DNA from: Mesobacillus foraminis
GTDB taxonomy: Bacteria > Bacillota > Bacilli > Bacillales > Cytobacillaceae
Direction: 5' to 3'
DNA: 64,000 bases
NCBI RefSeq assembly: GCF_004340465.1
Contig: NZ_SLVV01000008.1
Coordinates: forward strand, 220,121-284,120
Part shown: positions 8,402 through 18,700 of the stretch, in pieces
Layout: every line of letters begins with the position of its first letter
Position numbering within the stretch: the stretch's first letter is position 1
Made by a program: the position numbers and the translations under genes
Notes under the pieces: generated by a model
The model's database searches: none
What the model saw: only the letters and a program-made list of their open reading frames with translations
What the model was told of the DNA's origin: nothing

Positions 8402-9169
8402 ATGCCATTTCAATTGGCCTATCATACGGACATCGGCATCAGAAAGAAAACGAATCAGGATGGCCTGCTGCTGAAAACAGCGAAAACGCCGGACGGGCAA
8501 GTGGGGTTGTTCGTGGTGTGCGACGGCATGGGCGGACTTTCGCACGGGGAGCTTGCGAGCGCGACCGTCATCCGGGGAATGTCCGGCTGGTTCGATGAAC
8601 AGCTTCCGCGCCTCCTTGCTGAGAAAAAGGAACGGAATATTGTGAGCGGGCTGGAGGCTTGCATTCGTGAGCTTAATGATAAAATCCTCCAGTTTGGCGA
8701 GGCAAATAAGATCAAGCTTGGCACCACCATCACGGCGCTGCTTGTCATCTATTCCCGCTATTATATTGTCCAGATCGGCGACAGCCGGGTTTACAGCATC
8801 CATCATCAGCTAAAGCAGCTGACAAAGGACCAAACCCTGGTTGCTCGGGAGCTGGAGCGGGGCAACCTCACAGAGGAACAGGCGAAAGTGGATCCGCGGC
8901 GGAACATCCTCTTGCAATGCATCGGGGCGACGAGGGAGCTTGATGTTACGATTTCCGAGGGGTACATCGAGGAAGGTGCGCTATATATGCTGTGCACGGA
9001 CGGCTTTTACCACGAGGTGATGGAGGAAGAACTTTTGACCACCCTGAATCCTGACCGATTTTATGGGGAAGAGCAGATGAAAGATAAAGTAGTTGAGCTG
9101 GTCGAGCTTGTGAAGCAGCGGCAGGAAAGTGACAATATTTCCGTTGTTGTGGCGAAGGTGACGGCCTGA
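8402..9169 (+). CDS. PP2C-family Ser/Thr protein phosphatase
   Basis: 255 residues, start ATG after AAGGAGGGG. All PP2C hallmark blocks are in order: TDIGIRKKTNQDG, VVCDGMGG, GTTITALLV, VQIGDSRVY, LTKDQTLV, CTDGF and DNISVVV. These contain the Asp metal ligands of an active Mn/Mg-dependent phosphatase such as PrpC/Stp. The gene lies between the FHA gene and the kinase gene in one transcription direction, so it most likely removes the phosphates that kinase adds. The usual prpC-prkC pair of Bacillus lies elsewhere, beside the ribosome GTPase gene cpgA; this is an additional, locus-specific phosphatase. Confidence 0.95.
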   Translation: MPFQLAYHTDIGIRKKTNQDGLLLKTAKTPDGQVGLFVVCDGMGGLSHGELASATVIRGMSGWFDEQLPRLLAEKKERNIVSGLEACIRELNDKILQFGEANKIKLGTTITALLVIYSRYYIVQIGDSRVYSIHHQLKQLTKDQTLVARELERGNLTEEQAKVDPRRNILLQCIGATRELDVTISEGYIEEGALYMLCTDGFYHEVMEEELLTTLNPDRFYGEEQMKDKVVELVELVKQRQESDNISVVVAKVTA

Positions 9170-9318
9170 TCAACAGTTTCAGCGGGAAGTTCTTTTAATA
9201 GAACCGCAGACGGTGTTTCTGAAAGGTTCAGAGGCAGTTTCCGGTTGCATCGGCAGGGGCTGCTTTTAAAAGACGCAACCATTATTGGAAAGGCCATTCA
9301 GCCTGAGGGGGGATTTAC

Positions 9319-11262
9319 TTGATACAGATCGGAACAATCATAGATGACAGATACGAAATCCTCAAGGAGATCGGGCGCGGGGGCATGAGCGTCGTATATC
9401 TGGCGATGGACAACAGGCTCAATAAATCCCTTGTGGTCAAGGATATCCGCAAACGGGCCAACAGCAATAACGAGCTGCTGATCAACTCTCTCGTTGTTGA
9501 GGCAAACATGCTGAAAAGGCTGGATCACGGTGCTTTGCCCCGGATTTACGACATTATTGATTCAGCTGGCGATATCTATGTGGTCATGGATTACATCGAG
9601 GGCGAGTCGCTGAAAGAAAAGCTGAAGCGCGAGGGGAAAATCGCCGCGGATGAAGTGATCGACTGGGCCCGCCAGCTCAGCCATGTCCTCGGCTACCTTC
9701 ATTCCAGGAAGCCCAATCCGATCATTTACCGGGATATGAAGCCGGACAACGTGATGCTGACACCCGAAGGAAAAATCAAGCTGATTGATTTCGGGATTGC
9801 CAGAGAGTATAAAACCGACACTTCTTCGGATACCACCAACCTTGGAACGAAAGGGTATGCCGCGCCGGAACAGCTTTCCGGAAAGCAGACCGATGCGCGG
9901 ACCGACATCTACAGCCTTGGCGTTACCCTCTACCACCTGGTGACTGGGAAGAGCCTGAGCGAGCCGCCTTACGAGGTGAAGCCAATCCGCCAGTGGGATC
10001 CGGCTTTGCCGGAAGGGCTTGAGCACATTATCAACAAATGCACCCAGTCCGAGCCTGGTGACCGTTATCAGACATGCGAGGAGCTCGCGTATGATCTGGA
10101 GAATATCGACCGGCTCACGCAGGGCTATAAAAACAGGCTGATGAAGCAATTAACCTTATTCCTGATTCCGGCAGTGATGTTCCTCGGGTTTTCGACAACC
10201 TCGGTTCTCGGATACAAAGGCATGAAAAATGAACAATTCCAGGATTATATGGGCCTTGTCAACCAGTCTAGCCTGGCGCTGATTGAAGGGAAAGAAACGG
10301 AGGCCGCAGAGCTTCTGGAGCGTGCCATCACGGTAGTGGACAACAAGAGGCCTGAAGCGTACATCAATCTGCTTGATTTTTACATAAACCGGGGTGATGT
10401 CGATACCGGCCTGGAGAAAATGACGTCCTATATCAACGATAAATATGGGAATGTCCATAAAAATGATGCTGTCCTGTTCAAAATGGGGATGACGTATTTT
10501 GATGTGAAACGGGATTATACGAGTGCCCTGAGGTATTTCCAGCAGGTGGATGAAAAAGAAATCCCTGATGCGAAGTACTATAAATCCCTTGCCGCCACGA
10601 TGGGAACCTTGAATATCAATTATAAAAAGTTTGCCGGCGACCTTCTCGAATTCCAGAAGTTTAATGACAGCCTCCCGAACAATGCGAAAAAAATCGAGAA
10701 CTACAATTCGCTGGCCAATATTTATATCTCGTATAAAAGCCAAATTAGCGAGGCGAACACCGAGGCGATTGATATTGTGCTAAAAGCGGGAGACATCCTC
10801 GAACAGCTGGGGCAGGAAGAGCTGCAGTTCAGATATGAAATGGAGTTTGAGCAAAAGCTGGCCCAGGCGTATTACAGCAGGGCCGTGAATTCCGAGGATA
10901 AGCTGACTGCTAGGGATGATTACGAGCTCGCCGTCGAGCACTATAGCAAGCTGATTGAATTGAATGCGCCAAATCAGGAAGAAATCCTTGGCAACATCGG
11001 GGTCATCCATCAGGAAATGGGCGAAAGCTCGCAGGCTGTCGAGCAATTCCAGACCGCAATCAAGAAACTCCCCGACAGCATCAACATTCACGTTAAGCTC
11101 GGGAACCTCCTGCTCGACATCGAGCAAAGCAAGGAAGAAAGCAAGCGGAACTATAAAGAGGCAAAGCAGCTCTATCAAAAGGCCGGCAAGCTCAAAGGCG
11201 CACGTGAAGATGAAGCCTTCAAGAAGCTGACGAGGCGGATGGAGAATTTGCGGATTTTGTAG
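9319..11262 (+). CDS. Membrane Hanks-type Ser/Thr kinase with extracellular TPR region
   Basis: 647 residues from a TTG after GAGGGGGG. The kinase domain (about 10-265) has the glycine loop GRGGMSVV (19-26), Lys41, YRDMKPDN with catalytic Asp139 (YRD in place of HRD), DFG at 157-159, and the activation and P+1 segment GTKGYAAPEQ. All catalytic residues are present. One membrane helix lies at about 279-299 (LFLIPAVMFLGF). The outer part, 310-640, is a string of TPR-like helical pairs and lacks the PASTA repeats of PrkC/StkP, so it would sense something other than muropeptides, perhaps the surface protein made nearby. It is preceded by the phosphatase gene with a 149-base gap. Likely targets are the FHA protein and the TxLL protein on either side. 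Confidence 0.94.
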   Translation: MIQIGTIIDDRYEILKEIGRGGMSVVYLAMDNRLNKSLVVKDIRKRANSNNELLINSLVVEANMLKRLDHGALPRIYDIIDSAGDIYVVMDYIEGESLKEKLKREGKIAADEVIDWARQLSHVLGYLHSRKPNPIIYRDMKPDNVMLTPEGKIKLIDFGIAREYKTDTSSDTTNLGTKGYAAPEQLSGKQTDARTDIYSLGVTLYHLVTGKSLSEPPYEVKPIRQWDPALPEGLEHIINKCTQSEPGDRYQTCEELAYDLENIDRLTQGYKNRLMKQLTLFLIPAVMFLGFSTTSVLGYKGMKNEQFQDYMGLVNQSSLALIEGKETEAAELLERAITVVDNKRPEAYINLLDFYINRGDVDTGLEKMTSYINDKYGNVHKNDAVLFKMGMTYFDVKRDYTSALRYFQQVDEKEIPDAKYYKSLAATMGTLNINYKKFAGDLLEFQKFNDSLPNNAKKIENYNSLANIYISYKSQISEANTEAIDIVLKAGDILEQLGQEELQFRYEMEFEQKLAQAYYSRAVNSEDKLTARDDYELAVEHYSKLIELNAPNQEEILGNIGVIHQEMGESSQAVEQFQTAIKKLPDSINIHVKLGNLLLDIEQSKEESKRNYKEAKQLYQKAGKLKGAREDEAFKKLTRRMENLRIL

Positions 11263-11700
11263 TAATTGTATTGGGCGATTATAGTGACTGGGGTTGAGGA
11301 GATTCTGAAAAACTAGCTAATGCAAAGGGTTCATGGGGACCCGATTTGCTAAGAATCAGAGAGTATGGTCGTTATAAAGGGTTCATGGGGACCGAAATGG
11401 TGCGGGGAAGAGCAAATTGATCATTATGAATAAGTTCATAACGCCTGTAATTTGCAGGAACCAAGGAAAAGGTCGTTATAAAAGCTGCTAATTTGAGTGG
11501 AAACCTCCCTAATCTTTAAACCGACGATTTTATTCCTGATTAGCAGTGGTTTATTCCTGATTAAAGTCTATATATCACTGATTACGCTTGATATATTCCT
11601 AATAGCTGTAAAATCATTACCAAATTCAATAGGATGGTTCTTTTAAAAATAGTAACTTTTCAACTGCATCGGAAATTGACAGATAAAAGGCTGTGAAAGT
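11263..11700. other. Intergenic region with an 18-bp direct repeat
   Basis: 440 bases with no plausible gene. An 18-base direct repeat, AAAGGGTTCATGGGGACC, occurs at 11324-11341 and 11376-11393, and a TTTATTCCTGATTA-like phrase is repeated near 11530-11565. The latter half is AT-rich and probably holds the promoter for the downstream membrane proteins, although I could not fix -35 and -10 boxes with confidence. No terminator hairpin follows the kinase gene. Confidence 0.5.
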
Positions 11701-12756
11701 ATGGAATACCAGATTATGTTTTACGGGGGCATGGCGGGTGCGGCGCTGGCACTGGTTCTGTCAGTCTTCCTTTATATAAAACTGAATATCCCGCAGGTGG
11801 TGAAGGATTTAACTGGTTTCACCCTTCCTGGCGCCAACAGGATTTCAAACTCCATGAGGAATTCTGATGCTGAGCAGACTGGCAGAATCACCAACGAAAT
11901 TAAGTTGCGAAAGCATGTGGAAGTGGAAGGGTCACACCCAGCGCCGACCGCCCTGCTTAGCCCGGATGGAAGCGGCGCGGCGATATTGACCGGAAACCCA
12001 ACGGGAACAACGATCCGAATGGGCAAGAAGGGGAGCGCTGCTTCAAAGCCGGAAGCGGAAAGGGTGTCATTTTCAAAGCGACACAATGTTGATCATGGAA
12101 GCGGAACAACGCTTTTAGCTCCGCAAAAAGCAGAAGGTACCACTCTTTTATCACCCCAGTCTGCGGAAGCCACTGCACTCCTGAGAGAACAAGAGGCGAC
12201 AGCACTGTTAAAAGACACAAGTAGACCGGCTCAGGACGAAACGGCGTTTTTATCAGGAAAACAAGGTCAAGGCGCAGCAACCTTTTCGACAGAACAGCGC
12301 GCAGCTTCTGACTTAAAAGTAACTTCGCATCAGCATTTGGAGGAAACGGCACTTCTGACCGAAGCACCATCAGGCCAGGAGGAAACGGCCCTTCTATCCG
12401 AAACACAGCCAGACCTGGGGGAAACCGCACTTCTGACACAAGCGCAACCAGAAGCGGGAGAAACGGCAATTCTTTCAGAAGCACCGCCAGGCCAGGAAGA
12501 AACCGCCCTATTATCCTCGCACCCAGATAAAGGGACAACCTCGCTTTTAGAAGAAAGAATGCGACCAGGTCAGGAGGAAGCACGGGCCGCCGCCTTTGAT
12601 GAGACGATGATTCTCTCGGACCTGGAGGAAACAACCGTCCTCTCGGAGATCGAGGGCACCGCACGGCAGGCCGCAGCTGCCGCAGAACCTGAGCAAGAAA
12701 CGGCTTTTAAGAAAGAAGTGGACATTATGATCGTCCATTCTTCGACCACGATTTAA
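11701..12756 (+). CDS. Membrane-anchored protein with 14 T-x-[LIVF]-L repeats, candidate multisite phospho-scaffold
   Basis: 351 residues, family not recognised. One N-terminal membrane helix (about 8-26) is followed by a basic stretch (IKLRKH and nearby), so the rest is probably cytoplasmic. Residues 80-340 are disordered, Glu/Ala/Gln-rich and repetitive. Thr-x-hydrophobic-Leu motifs, mostly preceded by an acidic residue or Gly, occur at Thr83, 136, 147, 158, 167, 181, 216, 229, 242, 255, 269, 279, 302 and 311 (for example EETALLSE, GTTLLAP, EETTVLSE). The same motif type (EGTTVLG, EGTTFLG) is in the linker of the FHA protein. The flanking genes are a Thr kinase and a giant surface protein. 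I infer a multisite kinase substrate that recruits FHA domains at the membrane. The ribosome site is weak. The stop is 13 bases from the next start. Confidence 0.7.
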   Translation: MEYQIMFYGGMAGAALALVLSVFLYIKLNIPQVVKDLTGFTLPGANRISNSMRNSDAEQTGRITNEIKLRKHVEVEGSHPAPTALLSPDGSGAAILTGNPTGTTIRMGKKGSAASKPEAERVSFSKRHNVDHGSGTTLLAPQKAEGTTLLSPQSAEATALLREQEATALLKDTSRPAQDETAFLSGKQGQGAATFSTEQRAASDLKVTSHQHLEETALLTEAPSGQEETALLSETQPDLGETALLTQAQPEAGETAILSEAPPGQEETALLSSHPDKGTTSLLEERMRPGQEEARAAAFDETMILSDLEETTVLSEIEGTARQAAAAAEPEQETAFKKEVDIMIVHSSTTI

Positions 12757-12769
12757 GAAGGAGAAGGAA

Positions 12770-15700
12770 ATGATAGGGACAATACTGGGAATCTATAAAA
12801 AGAACAAATGGATTGTATTGGCATCCGCTGTAATCGTGCTGCTCGCTTCGATCCTTGTATTTGATACCAAGGCGTTGTCCAACTGGTTCGGCGTTGACAG
12901 GAAGGTTACGTTCAATGGCGATACCTGGGACATGAGCGACCGCTTCAACAAAGGATGGAAGACCAATGGGAATTCCGTTACCTTTGTTGTTGACTTGCAG
13001 GATGATTATGAAAACAAGTTTAAGGAGCCTCCCGCTGAACCGGTGGATCGGCCTTTTACCATTAAGGCAGCCTACCAGGGAAATGGAATCTCTGTACCTG
13101 AGCCTGTGAAAGTGGGCGGTGAGGCTGGCTTTAAGGGCCAGTACCAGGTGACCATTCCTTTTAATAAGGAAGGACGACTGGATATACATATTAGCATTGA
13201 TGGAAATAATGGCTGGGACGCCCGCCCATCATCCGGAAGCTTTAGCATTACCAGGGACACAACGGCACCAGCAGTGGAGCTTTCAGGAATTGAAAATGGC
13301 GCCCTTTCCACCAGGGATGTCGGCATCAAGGTCAAAGTGGCCGAGACGCATTTCCAAACCAGCCAGGTGGATGTTTCCGTCACGAAGGATGGAAAGAGTG
13401 CCGGCCAGCTGGACTGGCAGAACAGAGGGGAAACAACCGAAAAAACGTATTACTTTAATAAAGACGGGGAATACAAGCTTTCGGTTTCAGCTGTGGATGA
13501 GCTGGGCAATGCGTCCGGGACGAAAACCATCAGCTTTGCGATCCGCACCAAAGGCCCTGTTTTAAGTATCAGCGACCTTGAGGGGAATAAACCTCTGGAT
13601 GAAATCACTAAAACGAAGAAAATAGGCATTGCCGTAGAGAGTGGCATTTCCATTGGCTCTGCGTATGTGGAAATCACGAAGAACGGCGGGGCACCTACGA
13701 AGCAGGAATTGGCGGTTGATGGCAAATCAGCGAGCCTGAGCTATCCTGTTACAGAAGGGAATTTCAAGCTAACCGTCTATGTTGCAGAAAAACATGCACA
13801 GGGAAAAACGCACCAGCTTCCGGCCTATGCTTTTACGGTGGATCATACCGGCCCTGAGGTTAGCGTAGCAGGTGTGAAGGACAAAGAAAAATATGAATCA
13901 GCCAAAAGTGTTGAAATTGCCGTGCAGGACCCGCATTTTTCCGGCGGAGAAGTGACGGTGACAAGAACTGGATATAACGGAAAAGAGACACCTCAGACCT
14001 ATCAGCTGAACCGTGAAGGAAAAGCAACCTTGAGGGCGGAGCGGGACGGGTTGTATGAGATCTCGATCCAGGCTGCCGATAAAGCCGGAAACCAGACGCA
14101 GAAAGCCATCTCTTTTACCATTGATGGCGATAAGCCGGAAGTAAAACTTTCCGAAGATGTGGATGGCAAGTATTTTAATGAAAATAAAACCTTAAAGGTT
14201 TCCGTCCAAGATTTTACACTAGTTGAAAAGCCTGTTCTCAAAGTGACAAAGGATGGAAAAGAGTACCTCAATGAAGAGCTGGATCTAAGTTTCTTCCATT
14301 ATCAGAAGATCCTAACTTTCAAGGAGGATGGCGTATACGAGCTCCAGTTAAGCACGGCGGATGCCTTTGGCCGCGAGTCCGGGCTGGAACCAGTGACGTT
14401 CACGATCGACCAGACGAAACCGGCGCTCGGCATCGATAACGTCGAGAACAGCCAGATTTACAACAGTGATCTTACTATTGGCATTACCGCGGCAGATAAA
14501 AACTTCGTGCTGGAGAATACGAAGCTTTACGTGACCAGGAACGGAGCAAAGTATCTGGCTGCATCAGGAAAAGACGCGGTTCAGAAGCATAAATTCAATC
14601 AGGACGGCGAGTACGTCATCTATCTTGAATCTACCGATAAAGCGGGGAACAAGGCAACAAAAGAAGTTGCTTTTACCCTTGATAAAACAAAGCCTGGCCT
14701 AAGCATTACCGGCGTTGAAAATAAAGAGATTGCCCAGAAGAAGGACAATGTCATTCTCGCTGTGGAAGATTTAACGCTGGATTTAAAACGGACAGCCGTT
14801 GAAGTGACCAGGGACGGCAAGGAGTATGAACTCGGCAAACTGAAGTGGGAGACAACCAGGACGAGTTCCGGTCTGAAGAAAGCAGCAGCACAGCTGTCTT
14901 TTGAACAGGAAGGAACCTACGAAATTACCTTTAGCTCGGCGGACGCCAAGGAGAATGTTGCTGAAAGTGTAAAGGTCGCTTTTACCATTGACCATACGCC
15001 TCCAGCGCTCGAAATCAAAAACGTCGATAACAATGGGCTGTACAAGGAGTCAAAGAAGGTCGAAATCTCTGTAAAAGACCTGCATAACGTGATTGAAAAT
15101 ACGAAACTGTATGTAACACGCAATGGAAAAGAATACCTGAAGGCAAACGGAAAAGAGGCTGTGAAATCCCACCTGTTCGAGGAGGATGGCGAGTATGTGA
15201 TCTACCTCGAATCGACGGATCAGCCAGGAAACAAAGCACAGCACCCACCGGTTGCTTTTACCATCGACCAGACGGCTCCAAAACTGAGCATCACAGGGGT
15301 TCAAAATGGAGAAGCTGCCCAGAAGAAGGAACATGTCATCCTGACAGTGGAAGACCTGACGCTTGATATGAAGAGGACGGCAGTCAAGGTGACGCGGGAT
15401 GGAAAAGAGTTTGATCCGGGAAAGCTGAAATGGGATCGATCCAAAACCGACGCTGGCCTGAAGAAGGCGGCGGCCGAGCTTTCCTTTGATCAGGAAGGCA
15501 GCTACGAAATCTCTTTCAGTTCGGCGGATTCAAAGGAAAATGCAGCTCAAACACTTAAAGTGGCCTTTGATATCGACCAGACGGCCCCGGCTTTAGAAGT
15601 GAAGAATGTCGAGAACAACGGGCTATACAAGGAAGCAAGAACGATTGAAATTTCGGTGACGGATCTTCATCCGGCGATTGAAAGCACCAGGCTGTATATC

Positions 15701-18700
15701 ACCCGTAATGGGGAAGAATTCCTTAAGGCGAGTGGTAAAGAGGCCGTAGCATCCCACCTGATTGATCAGGATGGCGAGTACGTGCTCTACCTGGAGTCCA
15801 CTGATGGCCCGGGAAATAAACGCGTGCTTGAACCGATGTCATTTACGATTGACCAAACGAAACCAAAGCTAAAGATTACCGGAGTCGACGATGAGGAACA
15901 TGCCAAGTCAAAAGAGGGAATCGTGCTTACTGCGGAGGACCTTACGCTGGACCTCAAGGAAACCGTCGTTGCGGTAACCAGGGACGGCAAGCCTTATGAC
16001 CTTGGCAAGCTTGACTGGAAGGTCACAAAATCGGATGACAATATCCGGACAGCCGAAGTGAAGCTTTCCTTTGAAAAAGAAGGAGATTACGTGATTCAGT
16101 TCAGCTCCACTGACGCGGCGAAAAATAGTGCTGATCATGTATCTAAGGCTTTCACCATTGATCATACAGCTCCAAAGATCAGTCTCGGCGGAATTGCACA
16201 GGGAGCCTTCGTTCAAAAAGGCAAGACCGTGACCATTAAGGTCGACGAGCATAATTTTGCCTATAACAAGGTGAAGATTAAGGCGACCCGCAATCATGAA
16301 GAATACGATTTGGGGAACTGGGAAAACACCGGAGAATCCTCGAAGCTGTCTCATGTTTTCAACTCCGATGGCGATTATGAAATCACGGTGAGCGCCGAGG
16401 ACAAGGCGGGGAACGCTGCAGAGGCGAAAACACTCAGTTTCACGGTGGACAATGTGAAGCCGGCGATCGATATTTCCGGCGTCGCCAAGGATGCCTATTA
16501 TAAAAACGGCAAGAATGTCAGCATCCAAATCAAAGAGCACAATTTTAAAAACAATGATGTCAGCATCTCTGTCACTCGACAAATCGAAGTGAACGGCAAA
16601 AAAGCAGTCTACTCCATCGGCGAGTGGAACAATGCCGGTGAGGTTTCCAGCCTGAGCCATCATTTTGGCCAGGATGGCGAATATGAGATCGTCGTCAAGG
16701 CGACCGATGCTGCCGGAAACAAGGCAGAAACGAAAACCGCCCACTTTACGATTGACCAGGTTGCTCCTGGCCTGAGCATCACCGGCGTTGAATCTGGCGA
16801 GGATTATCCTGTCTCAAAGACAGTGACGATGAAGGCAACTGACCGCAACATCGATATGGCTAGCACGAAAATAAGTGTGACCAGAGACGGCAAGGCCTAT
16901 AACATTGGAAGACCGACCCTTGCGAACGCCATTACAGCGGCAAAGAGCTTTACTTTTAGCGAAGAAGGCCGTTATGTGATTTCGTTTAAAGCGACCGATA
17001 AAGCGGGCAATTCCACGACTCATGATCAAATTGATTTTATTATCGACAAAACGACTCCGGTCGTGAAGATTGATGGAGTGGAGGACGGTTCCTTCAATCC
17101 GGAAAGCAAGTACGTCACCCTGTCGGTGGATGAGCTGAACTATAAGACAAACAATGTTTCGGTTACGGCTACAAAGGATGGAAGTCCGTTCAGCATCGGT
17201 GCCTGGGAGAACACAGGCAAGGTGTCGAAGCTGGGATACAACTTCAGCCGCGACGGCCTATATACACTCAATATCAGTGCTGAGGACAAGGCCGGAAACG
17301 GGCCTGCTTCCAGGAAAACCACTTTTACCATCGATACGGTAAAGCCGGCAATTGAAATTTCCGGTGTGGAAAATAATGCGTATTATAATGTAACAAAGCC
17401 AGTGTCTGTTTCGATTACAGATGTCAATCTGGATATCAACAGAATCAAGGTGACCCGTAACGGAATGAGCTACAGCCCAGGCGGTTTTGCGGTCAGCGGG
17501 AACACGGCATCGCTGAGCCACAGCTTCGGCCAGGAAGGCGAATACCATGTAACGGTTGATGCGACCGATAAGGCGGGCAACTCTTTCAGCAGGGAAATTA
17601 CGTTCACGATTGATAAAACCAAGCCGGTCATCACGCCGAAAATGAATGGCGAGACCATAAAAGACGGTGCCTACATCAATAAGGTGTTCACACCAGTTTT
17701 TGCCCTTGATCAGAGTGAAGACAGCATCGTTTCTGTATCGCTGAACGGCAAGAACATGGGAACCAAAATCCCGATGGCCTCCAAGGAAATGAAGTATTCC
17801 TATAAGGTGCTGGCCCGCGATAAAGCAGGAAACGAAGCGACTCTTGAAATTTCATTTACTTTGGATACAACCAAGCCGCAGCTGAATGTAACTGGCGTGC
17901 TGGATGGATATTTCAAGGATAATATCGCACCGCGCGTGACGTATTCCGATATTCATCTGGACAGCGGAAAGACCTCCGTCACCTTGAATGGGCAGCCATA
18001 TGTCAATGGAACAAGGCTTGAAAAGGAGCAGGATTATGTGCTTAAAGCGCTCATAACCGACCTGGCCGGCAATGTGTCTACAAGAACAATTGTATTTACG
18101 ATCGATAAAACATCGCCTGTCATCAAGTTCAAAGAGCCGATTTCCAATAAGTACTTCAACGAAGACCTGATTCCAGAGCTTTTGATTGAGGACCTGAATG
18201 CCTATGACATCATCGCCATGATGCTCGACGGAAAATCCTATGAGCTGGGCGATCCGATTAAGGAAGAAGGCAAGCATGTGCTGTTCTTTGAAGTCAAGGA
18301 CAAGGCGGGCAATATCAAGCAGATGAGTGTTGAATTCATTATTGATAAAAGCGCGCCAAAGGTGATTTTTGAAGGTGTCAAGAAAGCGGCTAAATACCGC
18401 GACCCAGTCAATATTTCCATCACCCTCGACAATCCGCAGGATACGATTAAGGATGTCTCCATCAATGGAGAGCTATTTGACGGGGAAGTCGTGGAGGAGA
18501 ATGGCCAAAAAGTCATCAAAACCACACTGAGTGATATTAATAAATATGAAATCAAGGTAACAGCGTATGATGAAGCAGGCAATGAAACAGAGAAGGTCCT
18601 TCCATTCGAGATTGTCGAAAAAGGAGCACTCGTCAAGCTTTACGAAAACAAGCCATTGTTTGCCGGAACAATTGCAGGACTTCTGGGTATCGTGACAGCT

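Noticed and set aside
15908..16744. 278-codon minus-strand frame
   Set aside because: Antisense shadow within the giant Ig-repeat gene; same cause.
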